Shown here one piece after another: positions 54,163 to 64,000 of a stretch of DNA of 64,000 nt (its first letter is position 1; each line of letters starts with the position of its first letter). The stretch comes from Candidatus Melainabacteria bacterium MEL.A1 (GTDB lineage Bacteria; Cyanobacteriota; Vampirovibrionia; Gastranaerophilales; Gastranaerophilaceae). The notes below the pieces were generated by a model. It worked only from the letters and a program-made list of their open reading frames with translations. It did not search any database and was not told where the DNA came from. The stretch lies in NCBI GenBank assembly GCA_001765415.1, contig CP017245.1, positions 1,612,001 through 1,676,000 of the forward strand, read 5' to 3'. A program made the translations under genes and the position numbers.

Positions 54163-55846
54163 ATGGGCATGTCAGCATCACAAGCTAGGTTATTGACGAT
54201 TACCGGTCGTTTGACCGATAATGAATTGCGCTCTCAAACAATAACCAATTCAAAACTTCGTCTTGCCCAAAAATCCTCTGAAGCAAGCCAAGCTTATATG
54301 GACGCTTTAAATACTGAAAAATTAACCTATAAATATTATAATGATAATGGCGAAAGTGCATCGTACAATCTAACTCCAGCTTTAATTTATTCTTACGAGC
54401 CCCTAAAAAATCAATATTCAATCCAAAACGCATCGGGTCAAAACCTAGTCAGTGCAACAGATGCAAAAAATTATGAAGAAACAGACAGTTTATATGAGTT
54501 TTTGAAACGTTACGGACTTATTGAAGGTTATACAAGAACTGAAACAGAGACAGTAACCAATCCGGAATATAATGCTTGGGTTGTAACACGATGCGTGGGT
54601 AAAATCAGAACCTAAACCTGATGATTATACTACAACAACAGAAATAGAAGTGACTAAAAGGATTAATACTTCTCCTATTTATCCAGAATTAACAGGAAAA
54701 CTAGGAGGATGTTTTGGAATAGCTGTAAATGGAAATAATTGTTATATGCATGTTTTGTCTGCATTAATTGGAGTTGGTGAGCATACAACATCAGATGGTC
54801 ATACTTATAATATATACTATAAAGAAGATAAGTGCGAGGAGCATAATGAAGATTGGTGTTGGAATACATATAGTAGAAACAGTGAGGAGATTGGTGATGA
54901 TTTAAGACAATCGTTGTATACTGATGAATTGAGTAAAGAAGCTTACAATGATTATATTAAAGCAGATTATGGTAATGTTAAATGTACAGGAAGTGGTACG
55001 GATACAGAAAAATACGGGAATAATGTATATCAAAAAATTGTAGATTTTTTGTGGGAAGTGCATGATGAATATAGAGTTGGTCACAATACTGGTGCTAATG
55101 CTAATCCAGATTCTTTGGCAAGATTTTTCTATCTTATAGAATTTGATCTAGGTGATTCTTATACTAAAACTTCTACAGAAACTAATACAGAATTGGATTC
55201 AGGGGCATACGAAGAAGCACATAAAAAATGGGAAGAAAGTGAGCCAGGCGAACCTCCAAAAACAATTACAAAAACTAAGACAATAGACGATATTGCAATC
55301 AACGACAAGTCAAAAGGACAATGGTATACAAACTTGTGGTATATGATGAATGGTTCAGAGACTGCAAACGTAGTTGTTGAAGATAAAGACTCAGAAGAAA
55401 ATTTGTTTAAAGTTAACGGCGCTGAAAAGAACCTAAAAATGTCAAATTCTAGTAACTACAAAGTTATAGATGACCAATTGTTTACCAGCAACGAATGGTT
55501 AACATTTGCTTTGAAAAACGGTATTGTAACATTGAAACAAGCATCATATTTCAACCCTGCAACAGATAGCGGAAAAGTTGCAGAATTGAATTCCGAAGGC
55601 TATTTCTGGAATTCAACAGCATATTCAAGCACTACAGATATTGTTGCAGTGGAAGATGAAGTTGCTATTGCAAAAGCCGAAGTTAAATATAAAAACACAA
55701 CCACAGAAATAGAAAATCAAGACAAAAAGTTTGATCAGGATTTGAAAAAATTAGATACAGAACATAATGCCTTACAAACAGAATATGAATCTTTAAAAAG
55801 TGTAATTGATAAGAACGTAGATCGTTCTTTTAAAGCGTTTTCATAG
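54163..55846 (+). pseudogene. Orphan protein split by a frameshift (possible exported or flagellum-linked protein)
   Basis: From ATG 54163 (MGMSASQARLLTITGRLTDN...) the frame ends at TAA 54613-54615. A second frame is open through 54590 (DAWVKSEPKPDDYTTTTEIE) to 55846, so one extra (or two missing) bases near 54575-54600 splits a protein of about 561 residues. The N-terminal helix and the C-terminal coiled coil (LKKLDTEHNALQTEYESLKS, DKNVDRSFKAF) resemble the ends of the 38323-38844 protein. The middle has Cys residues, EHNEDWCWN and Glu/Thr-rich stretches. The GTG 54650 start of the second frame lacks a good ribosome site. The sigma28-like promoter suggests expression with flagellar genes. 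Sequencing error is possible. Confidence 0.7.
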
Positions 55847-55867
55847 GTCTCGAATAAAAAGCCCTAC

Positions 55868-55902
55868 AAAAAATGACCTCTTTTATAAAGAGGTCATTTT
55901 TT
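55868..55902. terminator. Bidirectional terminator
   Basis: aaaaaatgacctctt (55868-55882) and aagaggtcatttttt (55888-55902) around a five-base loop, between convergent genes. Confidence 0.88.
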
Positions 55903-55906
55903 ATTC

Positions 55907-57274
55907 TTAAAATTCTCGAGGTTTAACTCCTTTAATCCAGTTGGATTCTATTTTTTCTAATGAAATTCCTTTCGTTTCAGGTACAAAGAAGTAAACAAAG
56001 ATTATACATAGCAACGATACTGCTGCAAATATCCAGAATGTATAAGCCCCTCCAATTCTGTGGATAAGAACAGGGAAACTTCCGACTACAAAGAAGTTAA
56101 ATGCAAAGTTTGCAACCGTACACAAGCTCATTGCCAAACCTCTTATTTTTAGTGGGAAAACTTCTGATACAATAATCCAACCTATAGGTCCAAGACTGAA
56201 CGCAAAACAAATAATATATGTGGCAAGACTTCCGACGGCAACCCATTTTAAATTGTCGCCTAGTATATTTGCCCAATAGAATGCGCAGCCCAGACCTACC
56301 AAACTTAGCATAACACCGGTTAAACCAATATATAATAACGGTTTTCTTCCGAATTTATCAGTAAAGAATATTGCAACAATTGTCATTAAGAAATTAATTA
56401 AACCAATTCCGGCAGTTGCATAAATTGCGTTTGTATTGCTATCAAAACCTGCGATTTTGAATATTGTTGGGGCATAGTAAATAATTGTGTTTATGCCTGT
56501 ACAAATTTGTGCAAACATAATCCCGATACCAACAACAAATGGCATTATCATCCATTTTTTGAATTTTACTTTTTTATTGTTGCCAAGTTCGGATTTTAAT
56601 GTTTCTTTTATTTCTGCAACTTCTTTATCCGCATCAATATCTGGTTCAATCTTTTTATAAATCTTTTTAGCTTCTTCTTCTCTGTTTTTGCTAATTAACC
56701 ATCTAGGAGTATCGCCCAAGAAAGTCATTCCGACTAATAGAATTAATCCCGGAACAACTCCTGCAAATAACATCCATCTCCAACTGTAAACCGCATTAGC
56801 AAAAGCTCCGTTGATTACATAGGAGAACAAAATACCTGCGGTAATAGCCCATTGATATAAAGAAACAAGAGTTCCTCTCAATTGCTTAGGTGCAACTTCT
56901 GATAAATATAAAGGCACAATAAAGTTTACAATGCCGACTGCCAATCCAACAAGTATTCTTGAAAGAATTAAGACATAAATATTTGGAGCAAGTGCGCATA
57001 AAATAGATCCGACAATAAAAATAATTGCGGTTGCTATAATAATTTTTTTACGCCCGAATATATCGGCTAAAATTCCATTAGTAGCAGCCCCGATTACTGC
57101 ACCTATTAATACAGAACTTACTAAAAATCCTTGCAAATAATCTGATAAATCCCAAGTTTGATTGATAAATAATAAAGCTCCTGAGATTACTCCAGTATCA
57201 AAGCCTGATAACAATCCGCCTAAAGAGGCAACTATCGCTACAAAATAAAGCCAGAAATATACAAATCTTCTCAT
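55907..57274 (-). CDS. Sugar porter family MFS transporter
   Basis: 455 residues with twelve predicted transmembrane helices. Sugar-porter signatures include GGLLSGFDTGVISGALLFI in helix 1, GRKKIIIATAII between helices 2 and 3, GDTPRWLISKNREEEAKKIY in the central loop, GINTIIYYAPTIF in helix 7, GRKPLLYIG, and PETKGISLEKIE at the C-terminus. The likely substrates are monosaccharides such as glucose, xylose or galactose, by proton symport; the exact sugar is not deducible. aggag precedes ATG 57274. Confidence 0.92.
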   Translation of the reverse strand: MRRFVYFWLYFVAIVASLGGLLSGFDTGVISGALLFINQTWDLSDYLQGFLVSSVLIGAVIGAATNGILADIFGRKKIIIATAIIFIVGSILCALAPNIYVLILSRILVGLAVGIVNFIVPLYLSEVAPKQLRGTLVSLYQWAITAGILFSYVINGAFANAVYSWRWMLFAGVVPGLILLVGMTFLGDTPRWLISKNREEEAKKIYKKIEPDIDADKEVAEIKETLKSELGNNKKVKFKKWMIMPFVVGIGIMFAQICTGINTIIYYAPTIFKIAGFDSNTNAIYATAGIGLINFLMTIVAIFFTDKFGRKPLLYIGLTGVMLSLVGLGCAFYWANILGDNLKWVAVGSLATYIICFAFSLGPIGWIIVSEVFPLKIRGLAMSLCTVANFAFNFFVVGSFPVLIHRIGGAYTFWIFAAVSLLCIIFVYFFVPETKGISLEKIESNWIKGVKPREF

Positions 57275-57397
57275 CTAATACAACTCCTATACAGTATGTT
57301 ATATAAATTCCCAAATTTTTTCAAAAATTAACATAAAAATATGTACAAAATTGCTAAAAAATGCTAATATATTTTTATTATTAACGAGGAGGAAATT

Positions 57398-57976
57398 ATG
57401 AAAAAGTTATTGGCGATTTTATTTATGTTAATTGCAATCCAAACAGTTGCATTTGCGGATGCAGAAACTGATATGCACCAAGCTTACATTGCGAAAATTC
57501 AAGCTCAAGGAATAAAATATAATACATTCAATTTTATGGGAGCTTTGGTTGAGGGGAATACACAACTTGCAGATTTGTTTATAAAATCCGGTATGAGTCC
57601 AGATACAACATTTATGAAAACTCCTGCAATTTATGTTGCGATTACAGGTAATCAAAATGAATCTGTTAAACTTCTTTTGAAAAATGGGGTTGACCCAAAT
57701 AAAGAATTGGCAGGAGTTACTCCTTTGATTCTGGCAATAAGATATAAGGATGCTAAAATTGTGGAAACATTGATTTCTTATGGTGCAGATGTGAATAAAG
57801 AAGCTGCTTATACAAAACCTTTAGCTTATGCAATTCAGAAAAAACAGCCTAAAATCGTTGAACAGTTAATTAATGCAGGAGCAAAACCAGATAACGAAAT
57901 CCTTATAAAGGCATTAAAATCAAACGATAATTATATAAAAGATACAGTTTTGAAACGCTATAAATCAATGGATTAA
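57398..57976 (+). CDS. Exported ankyrin-repeat protein
   Basis: 192 residues. Signal peptide (KLLAILFMLIAIQTVAFA) then three to four ankyrin repeats: NFMGALVEGNTQLADLFIKS, TPAIYVAITGNQNESVKLLL, TPLILAIRYKDAKIVETLIS and PLAYAIQKKQPKIVEQLINA. A periplasmic protein-binding role is likely. aggagg upstream of ATG 57398. No partner is evident; catalase-linked or toxin-linked ankyrin proteins in other bacteria are not comparable in context. Confidence 0.85.
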   Translation: MKKLLAILFMLIAIQTVAFADAETDMHQAYIAKIQAQGIKYNTFNFMGALVEGNTQLADLFIKSGMSPDTTFMKTPAIYVAITGNQNESVKLLLKNGVDPNKELAGVTPLILAIRYKDAKIVETLISYGADVNKEAAYTKPLAYAIQKKQPKIVEQLINAGAKPDNEILIKALKSNDNYIKDTVLKRYKSMD

Positions 57977-57982
57977 AATTAA

Positions 57983-58010
57983 AAAACCTTCCTTTTTTAG
58001 GGAAGGTTTT
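57983..58010 (+). terminator. Terminator after the ankyrin gene
   Basis: aaaaccttcc (57983-57992) and ggaaggtttt (58001-58010), eight-base loop. Confidence 0.75.
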
Positions 58011-58119
58011 GTCGTATATCCACATACGAACAGGGGATTTTACAAAATTTTTGTTGACACAAAAAAAATAATATTTTACGATTGGGTAGAAAATTCTACT
58101 ATTAAATATGGAGAAAAGT

Positions 58120-59259
58120 ATGAAACTTAATTTAACAAGAAAACAATGGGGAATAATAGTTCTTTTAGTCATTATTATTCCGATAATTTATAATAAAGCA
58201 TCAGGATTTTTTATGGGAATGGTGCAAAAGAAAATGATGAGCTTGCCAAAAGAGGTGGAAGTTGATACTCCACATATAGAATCTATGAATGTTTCGGCTG
58301 AATCTACAGGAAGGGTTGAGGCTGAATATTCTGTTGATTTGGTTGCTCGTGTCCCTGGTTTTTTGTTGAAAAAATATTTTAAAGAAGGAGATTTTGTGAA
58401 AAAAGGACAACTACTTTTCCAAATTGATCCTAGAGAATATCAAATTGAAGTTAACAATTCAAGAGCTAATTTGAACCAATATGGTGCTTTATTAAAAAAC
58501 TCTCAACAAGAATTGAACCGTGCAAATGCTTTGATTAAAGAGGATTTGATTAGTCGATCTGATGTTGATTCAAGTTTGGCGGCAAGAAATCAAAACAGAG
58601 CGCAATATGAGGCAGCAAGACAACAGTTGGAACTTGCAAGAGTAAATTTGAGTTACACTGCAATAAAATCTCCGATTGCCGGAAGAATTGGGAAAGTAAA
58701 TATTACAGAAGGAAACTATGTTTCTCCAACATCAGGTTCTTTGGTCAATGTATCAAGTGTTAATCCTGTTTTTGTTACTTTTAGTTTGAAAAGTGATGAT
58801 TTTGTAAAACTTTTGAAGGGTAGTGACAGATTTAAAGATGCGCAAGTAAAAGTTCAATTTGATAACGGTGTTTATTACGACAAAATAGGTAAAGTAAACT
58901 TTGTTGATAACCAAATTGACAAAGATTCTGGATCCGTAAAAATGCGTGCGACTTTTGATAATTCAAAAATGTGGCTTGTTCCTGGTGATTATATGAAGGT
59001 TACGATTGTTGCTCCAAAACAAGTTAAATTTATGACAATTCCGCAATCTTGTACAAAAGGAGATGCAATGAGCGGCTATTATGTTTGGGCAGTAGAGGAT
59101 AATAAGGCCGTAAGAAAAGATATAGAAGTATCTGATGTAATCAATAATAATTGGGTTGTAACTAAAGGTTTGAACCTTACAGATACTATTGTAACTTCAG
59201 GTATTCAAAATGTTAACATGGATGGACAAAAACTAAAAGTCGTAACTAAAAAGGATTAG
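58120..59259 (+). CDS. RND efflux periplasmic adaptor (AcrA/MexA type)
   Basis: About 379 residues from ATG 58120, with ggag just upstream (an ATG 12 bases earlier is less well placed). An N-terminal membrane anchor (WGIIVLLVIIIPIIYNKASG) is followed by a biotinyl-lipoyl domain split around an alpha-hairpin (SVDLVARVPGFLLKKYFKEG, LLFQIDPREYQIEVNNSRAN; KSPIAGRIGKVNITEGNYVS). Beta-barrel and membrane-proximal domains come last. It links the inner-membrane pump to the TolC channel; first gene of the three-gene operon. Confidence 0.93.
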   Translation: MKLNLTRKQWGIIVLLVIIIPIIYNKASGFFMGMVQKKMMSLPKEVEVDTPHIESMNVSAESTGRVEAEYSVDLVARVPGFLLKKYFKEGDFVKKGQLLFQIDPREYQIEVNNSRANLNQYGALLKNSQQELNRANALIKEDLISRSDVDSSLAARNQNRAQYEAARQQLELARVNLSYTAIKSPIAGRIGKVNITEGNYVSPTSGSLVNVSSVNPVFVTFSLKSDDFVKLLKGSDRFKDAQVKVQFDNGVYYDKIGKVNFVDNQIDKDSGSVKMRATFDNSKMWLVPGDYMKVTIVAPKQVKFMTIPQSCTKGDAMSGYYVWAVEDNKAVRKDIEVSDVINNNWVVTKGLNLTDTIVTSGIQNVNMDGQKLKVVTKKD

Positions 59260-59262
59260 TAA

Positions 59263-62200
59263 ATGAAAAAAATATTTGATAAAGAAAAACTTTTCTTCTT
59301 TATAAGAAAACCGAGATTTGCACTTGTAATATCTGTTTGTATCGTAATTCTCGGTATAATTTCCATGATGAGTTTAAAACAAGAGAGTTATCCTGATGTA
59401 ACTCCTCCACAAGTACAAGTTTCAGCATCTTATCAAGGTGCGAGTGCAGAAGTTATAGAATCTTCTATCGCAACTGTTTTGGAAAACAAATTGAACGGTG
59501 TTGAAGATATGACTTATATGACTTCAACATCTTATGATGGAAGTTATAGTTTAACTTTATATTTTAAAGTTGGCTCTGACAAAAACGTAAACTTGATGAA
59601 TGTTCAAAACAGAATACAACAAGTTCAGTCTCAGTTGCCGGAAGAAGTTCAAAGGACAGGTGTTACGGCGGTTAGTAGAACCTCTGGTTCAGGTGCTATT
59701 ATTTTGACACTTTACCCAGAAGCAGGAAACTGGAACCAATTAGATTTGACAAACTACGGTTCTATATATATTAAAGATGAATTGAAACGTATTGATGGTG
59801 TTGCGGATGTAAATGTTTACGGTGCTGGCGATTATTCTATGAGAATATGGCTTGATCCTCAAAAAATGGCAGGGTTGAATGTTTCAACAAGCGATATAAA
59901 AGCTGCTGTTACATCTCAAAATACCCAAATTACTGCAGGTGCTTTGGGACAATTGCCAACCGATGAAAAACAAGCTTTGCAAATAACTTTGAAAACTAAA
60001 GGCAGACTTGATAATGTAAAAGATTTTGAAAATATTATTATTCGATCAAATTCAGATGGTTCAAATGTTAAGTTGAAAGATATTGCAAAAGTTGAACTAG
60101 GGGCATCTTCTTATTCAAATTTAGGTTTGGTTAATGGAAAGCCTTCTGCAGTTGTAATGATTTCACAATTGCCTGATGCAAACGTAATTAATTTGTCAAA
60201 AAATGTTAAGGCAAAAGTTAATGAACTTAACTCAAAAATGTCAAATGGTATCAAGATTATGTATGTAAAAGATGATGCCAATTATATTCAAGAATCAATG
60301 AGAGAAGTTGAGTTTACAATTCTTTTGACTGCGTTAATTGTTGTTGTAATCATCTTTTTATTTTTGGGCGACGGGATGGCAACCCTTGTTCCATGTATTA
60401 CAATTCCGGTTTCATTAGTTGGTACGTTTTTCGCACTAAAAGCTGCAGGCATGTCAATAAACTTGCTTACATTGTTTGCATTAGTACTGGCGGTTGGTGT
60501 TGTAGTAGATGATGCGATTGTTGTAATTGAAAACGTTAAACGTCATATTGATGAGGGTAAATCTGCTATTATGGCAACGCAGATAACGATGGAAGAAGTT
60601 GGGTTTGCACTTGTTGCAATGGCATTAGTTTTGATGGCAGTATTTGTTCCTATTACGTTTATGAGCGGAATGACAGGTGTTATGTACAAGCAATTTGCGG
60701 TATGTATTGCAGTTTCAATTGCAATTTCTGCACTTTGTGCGTTAACTTTATCGCCTGCAATGTGTTCTCATTTCTTGGGGCAAGAGAAAAAAGAACCTGA
60801 TTTTTCTAATAAACCGACATTACAACATTTAGAAAATATTAAAGAAAAAATCTTTAAACGTACTTCAATTCTTGTAAAAGATTTTAACGAGATGTTTGCC
60901 AAGGTTGAAAATTTTTACTTAGAATATGTTCAAAAATTTGTTTTTGATAAAAAGCTTACAATGATTGTTTATGCGATAGTAATTGTGCTTACTCTTGTAT
61001 CTTTTAAGACGATTTCAACAGGTTTTATTCCGGATGAAGATCAAGGTATTTTGCTTGCAAGTATTACTTTGCCTGATGGTGCGTCATTGTCCAGAACGGA
61101 AGAAGTTTCAAGACGTTTTGCTGAGCAAATAAAAAAAATTGATGGTATTGATGAACAAAAATTGACAGTGTTTGGAGGGAATGGTTCTACAAACCAATCA
61201 ACAGTTATTATTCAGTTGGATGATTATGCAGCGAGAAAAATTACTCCTATAAAATGGATTGTAAGAAAAATTGAAGGAAAATCAACAAACCTTTCACACA
61301 CTGCGATTTTATCTCAAATCAGAGCGATTGCTAGTAATACTAAAGAAGCTTCTATTCAAGCTTTTTCACCTCCTGCAATTATGGGTATGAGTATGATGGG
61401 CGGTTTTGAATTTCAAATGCTATCACAAGGAGAATATACTCCGCAAGAAATGGAAGTTTGGGCAAACAAATTGATAGCTGCAGCTAACCAAAATTCTGAT
61501 CTATCAAGTGTATATACATCATTCCAAGCAAATGTTCCGCAATATATTGTTGATATTGATTATGAAAAAGCTCTTGCGCAAAATGTTGATTTAACAGAAC
61601 TTGCATCAACTTTATCTTCAATGTTGGGAACTTATTATATCAATGATTTTAACAAATATGATAGAGTATTTAAAGTTCAGATGCAGGCAGAAAGCAGATT
61701 TAGAGATAAAGCTTCTGACTTGTCAGGAATTTATGTAAAAAATAAAAATGGTGTAATGGTTCCGATTATGTCAATAATTAAACTTGAACAGTCAATCGGT
61801 ACTGCCTCAATTTCAAGATACAATCAATATAAGTCCGTTCAAATTCAAGGTCAGCAAGCATCAGGAAAAAGTTCAGGTGATGCGATGAATGCTATGGAAA
61901 GTGTTGCAAAACAAGTTCTTCCTTCTGATATGACTTTTGATTGGTCCGGTACTTCTGCACAAGAAAGAGAAGCATCAGGACAAACAGTTATGATTATTGC
62001 GATGGCATTATTGTTCGTGTACTTGTTCCTTGTTGCTTTGTACGAAAGCTATACAATTCCGATTGCGGTATTGTTGATTTCTCCGATTGCGGCATTGGGG
62101 GCTTTGATATTTCAAATGATGATTAACCAATCATTTGATATTTATTCTCAAGTTGGTATGATTACGTTAATCGGGCTTGCAGCAAAACAATCTATCTTGA

Positions 62201-62514
62201 TTGTAGAATTTGCTAAAGAAGAACACGAGAAAAATGGCTTGACTGTAAAAGATGCAGCAATTAAAGCTGCAAAATTAAGATTTAGAGCGATTATGATGAC
62301 AGAACTTGCATTTATTTTAGGTGTTTTGCCTATGATTTTTGCAACAGGTGCTGGCGCAAACTCAAGGATTTCTGTTGGGTCAACTGTCTTTGGCGGTATG
62401 ATTGCAGCTGCAACTTTGGGCGCAGCATTAACTCCGGCGTTTTATGTAATTGTTCAGGAATTTGTTGATAAATTCCCTAAAAAAGAAATAACCGAAAAGG
62501 ATTTGGAGATATAA
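59263..62514 (+). CDS. RND multidrug efflux pump, inner-membrane (AcrB/HAE1 type)
   Basis: 1083 residues, the full RND length. An N-terminal helix is followed by a periplasmic pore domain ([20 protein letters not shown]), helices 2-6 with the proton-relay Asp pair ([20 protein letters not shown]), and the second half with the mirrored domain ([20 protein letters not shown]) and helix 10-12 segments ([20 protein letters not shown]). It exports drugs or other amphipathic compounds using proton-motive force; the substrate is not inferable. Starts four bases after the adaptor stop. Confidence 0.95.
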   Translation: MKKIFDKEKLFFFIRKPRFALVISVCIVILGIISMMSLKQESYPDVTPPQVQVSASYQGASAEVIESSIATVLENKLNGVEDMTYMTSTSYDGSYSLTLYFKVGSDKNVNLMNVQNRIQQVQSQLPEEVQRTGVTAVSRTSGSGAIILTLYPEAGNWNQLDLTNYGSIYIKDELKRIDGVADVNVYGAGDYSMRIWLDPQKMAGLNVSTSDIKAAVTSQNTQITAGALGQLPTDEKQALQITLKTKGRLDNVKDFENIIIRSNSDGSNVKLKDIAKVELGASSYSNLGLVNGKPSAVVMISQLPDANVINLSKNVKAKVNELNSKMSNGIKIMYVKDDANYIQESMREVEFTILLTALIVVVIIFLFLGDGMATLVPCITIPVSLVGTFFALKAAGMSINLLTLFALVLAVGVVVDDAIVVIENVKRHIDEGKSAIMATQITMEEVGFALVAMALVLMAVFVPITFMSGMTGVMYKQFAVCIAVSIAISALCALTLSPAMCSHFLGQEKKEPDFSNKPTLQHLENIKEKIFKRTSILVKDFNEMFAKVENFYLEYVQKFVFDKKLTMIVYAIVIVLTLVSFKTISTGFIPDEDQGILLASITLPDGASLSRTEEVSRRFAEQIKKIDGIDEQKLTVFGGNGSTNQSTVIIQLDDYAARKITPIKWIVRKIEGKSTNLSHTAILSQIRAIASNTKEASIQAFSPPAIMGMSMMGGFEFQMLSQGEYTPQEMEVWANKLIAAANQNSDLSSVYTSFQANVPQYIVDIDYEKALAQNVDLTELASTLSSMLGTYYINDFNKYDRVFKVQMQAESRFRDKASDLSGIYVKNKNGVMVPIMSIIKLEQSIGTASISRYNQYKSVQIQGQQASGKSSGDAMNAMESVAKQVLPSDMTFDWSGTSAQEREASGQTVMIIAMALLFVYLFLVALYESYTIPIAVLLISPIAALGALIFQMMINQSFDIYSQVGMITLIGLAAKQSILIVEFAKEEHEKNGLTVKDAAIKAAKLRFRAIMMTELAFILGVLPMIFATGAGANSRISVGSTVFGGMIAAATLGAALTPAFYVIVQEFVDKFPKKEITEKDLEI

Positions 62515-62515
62515 G

Positions 62516-64000
62516 ATGAAAAAGATTGTTAATATGGCTTTAATATGCTCTGTTATGGTATTGTCTGCTGTTTCACCGGTGTTTGCAAAAAATACTAAAA
62601 ATTCAACAAATAAAGACAAACAGAAAATTGAAATCATAAAGCCTGATAAAACAAAAGTTAATAAAAAACAAGAGAAACGTAAAACAGATGATAATGCAAA
62701 GATAAAAAAAGAAACTTCGCAAGAAGCAGAGGGAATGTACGAAACTAAATTTCCTGTAATTAATAGTAAAATTGAGTATGCGGATATGCAAGGGGAAGTT
62801 TCGCTCATAGATTGTATAAAATTGGCGATTACTCATCATCCTGCGATTATGTCATCAATTAGCAATTCAGAAATATATAAATCAAGAGTTGGTCAGGCAT
62901 GGTCAAATTATTTTCCTACATTGAGTGCCGGTGTTAGTTATTCTCGAAACGATATGCTAATGACTATGGGTGGTGCTTATGCTCGTATGATGTCGCAAAA
63001 ATATGATATGTACTATGTTCCGACTGTTTCTGCAAACTTGTTGCTATTTGATTTTGGTAAGACAAAAGCAAGCGCAGATGCAGCGAAAAGGAATTATGAA
63101 GCTTCAAGACTTGATGCGGAGCAGAGCATTGAAACTGTTATATATAACGTAAAAGTTGCGTATTACAATCTTGTTTTTGCAGAAATTCAAAAGACGGTTT
63201 ACGAAGACACAGTTAAGGATTTTGAATTGCAATTGAAACAGGCAAAGGCGCAATATCAAATCGGTAGAAAAGCTAAAATTGATGTTACGACGGCTGAATA
63301 TAATTTGGGTAATGCAAAAGTTAATTTGATTAAAGCTAAAAATACAATGGAATTAGCGGCTGCTGAGTTAGCTAATGCGGTTGGTATTCCTGAACTTGAA
63401 GGAGTTGTGTTAAAAGATAAATTAAATTCAAAAGCTTATGATGTTAATTTTAATGATTTGTTGAATACAGCGCAAAGTTCTAGGCCGACATTACTTGCAG
63501 CGAAAAAAGCAATGGATGCTGCAGAATTAAATGTAAGAGCTGCTAAAAGAGCTTTCTCTCCGGATTTAAGTGCTTTTGGTTCATATAGCAGAGGTGGTAG
63601 ACGAATTGATGCAGATTATGGATACCAAGCCGGTGTTCAATTGAATTATTCTGCTATAAATTTAATGTTACTAAAAAAACAAGTTGATGAGGCAAAAGCT
63701 ACTTACAGAAAGTATGTAGCAGATTACGAACAACAAAGACAAAATGTATATTTGGAAGTTAAAAGTGCTTATATTAGTTTGCTAAACTCTCATGATAGTT
63801 TAGATGTTTCAAAACTGGCATTACAACAAGCAAAAGAACGTCAATATCAGGCGTTTAGAAGATATCAGGTAGGATTGGGAGATGCGATAGAGTTTAAAGA
63901 TGCTGAAAACAGCTACCTAAATGCGCAATTGGATTACTATTCAAACTTGTTGAATTATAATGTCAATGCAGCAGAAGTTGAACGTGTAATCGGCGCACCA
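62516..64000 (+). CDS. TolC-family outer-membrane efflux protein (partial, runs off window)
   Basis: 495 codons to the window edge with no stop. ATG 62516 overlaps the pump gene end within one base (TAAG-ATG). Signal peptide (VNMALICSVMVLSAVSPVFA), then an unusual Lys/Asp-rich segment of about 60 residues, then TolC repeats: SLIDCIKLAITHHPAIMSSI, LLFDFGKTKASADAAKRNYE, QAKAQYQIGRKAKIDVTTAE and YQAFRRYQVGLGDAIEFKDA. These build the outer-membrane beta-barrel plus helical tunnel. It completes the tripartite pump. Confidence 0.93.
   Translation, partial: MKKIVNMALICSVMVLSAVSPVFAKNTKNSTNKDKQKIEIIKPDKTKVNKKQEKRKTDDNAKIKKETSQEAEGMYETKFPVINSKIEYADMQGEVSLIDCIKLAITHHPAIMSSISNSEIYKSRVGQAWSNYFPTLSAGVSYSRNDMLMTMGGAYARMMSQKYDMYYVPTVSANLLLFDFGKTKASADAAKRNYEASRLDAEQSIETVIYNVKVAYYNLVFAEIQKTVYEDTVKDFELQLKQAKAQYQIGRKAKIDVTTAEYNLGNAKVNLIKAKNTMELAAAELANAVGIPELEGVVLKDKLNSKAYDVNFNDLLNTAQSSRPTLLAAKKAMDAAELNVRAAKRAFSPDLSAFGSYSRGGRRIDADYGYQAGVQLNYSAINLMLLKKQVDEAKATYRKYVADYEQQRQNVYLEVKSAYISLLNSHDSLDVSKLALQQAKERQYQAFRRYQVGLGDAIEFKDAENSYLNAQLDYYSNLLNYNVNAAEVERVIGAP

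Overview
The window is AT-rich bacterial chromosome that most resembles the gut Gastranaerophilales (Melainabacteria/Vampirovibrionia, the non-photosynthetic sister group of Cyanobacteria). The placement is by pattern recognition and was not searched. Supporting signs are: a Gram-negative envelope (RND/TolC pump, OmpA-like protein, HlyD adaptor); several prepilin-like proteins with the FTLAEVLITLGII signature that is abundant in that group; a FliA-type sigma factor with flagellar rod genes; bacterial-type information genes (gyrB, rpsB-tsf, rimP-nusA, tuf); and many lineage-specific small or coiled-coil proteins. There is no prophage, complete IS element or CRISPR array.

Layout. 0-8 kb: membrane-associated orphan, degenerate HD-GYP protein behind a sigma28-like promoter, Cys-rich small protein, gyrB, adk, map, RNase-H-fold-like protein, XRE pseudogene. 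8-14 kb: first poly-G pilin locus (broken), tmk, catalytically dead-looking M16 protein, OmpA/MotB-domain protein, fliA-like sigma factor, second poly-G pilin locus. 14-21 kb: CorC/HlyC protein, phosphoesterase, rqcP, flagellar rod cluster (flgF-like, flgG, flgB, flgC), membrane proteins, tRNA-Leu(GAG). 21-34 kb: uvrA, two paralogous secreted proteins, an intact prepilin, a small HTH-like protein, tsf-rpsB, a 1.2-kb repeat-rich gap, a large coiled-coil protein, rimP-nusA, tuf. 34-41 kb: repeat island and third poly-G pilin locus, two tandem ribbon-helix-helix proteins, HEAT protein, 5-FCL, clpP, rex, coaX. 41-53 kb: sdaAA/sdaAB, surE, the HEAT-queC-DUF366-SPOR-TPR operon, two lineage-specific membrane proteins, nadB-nadC. 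53-64 kb: orphan NarL-type response regulator, a frameshifted orphan protein with a sigma28-like promoter, sugar MFS porter, ankyrin protein, and an RND efflux operon (adaptor-pump-TolC, the last running off the window).

The most unusual feature is a set of three prepilin genes (starts at 8255, 13297, 35146). They share the same promoter, 5' UTR and MKK start, and each is interrupted shortly after the start by a run of 9-10 G. In all three the run puts the start codon out of frame with the pilin body, and in all three exactly 8 (or 11) G would restore it. Between the G-run and the pilin body, each gene carries dispersed-repeat DNA that stays open in the pilin frame (24, 62 and 136 codons). 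This looks like slipped-strand (phase) variation of surface pilins combined with repeat-mediated shuffling of their 5' ends. Homopolymer error in the assembly is the main alternative.

Regulatory signals worth following are two sigma28-like promoters with identical 12-bp spacers (HD-GYP gene and the frameshifted protein), a shared AGCAAAAAAT promoter element in front of three lineage-specific genes, and at least three genes that appear to be transcribed as leaderless mRNAs. Intergenic regions are loaded with short dispersed repeats, including degenerate GTGAATR heptads.
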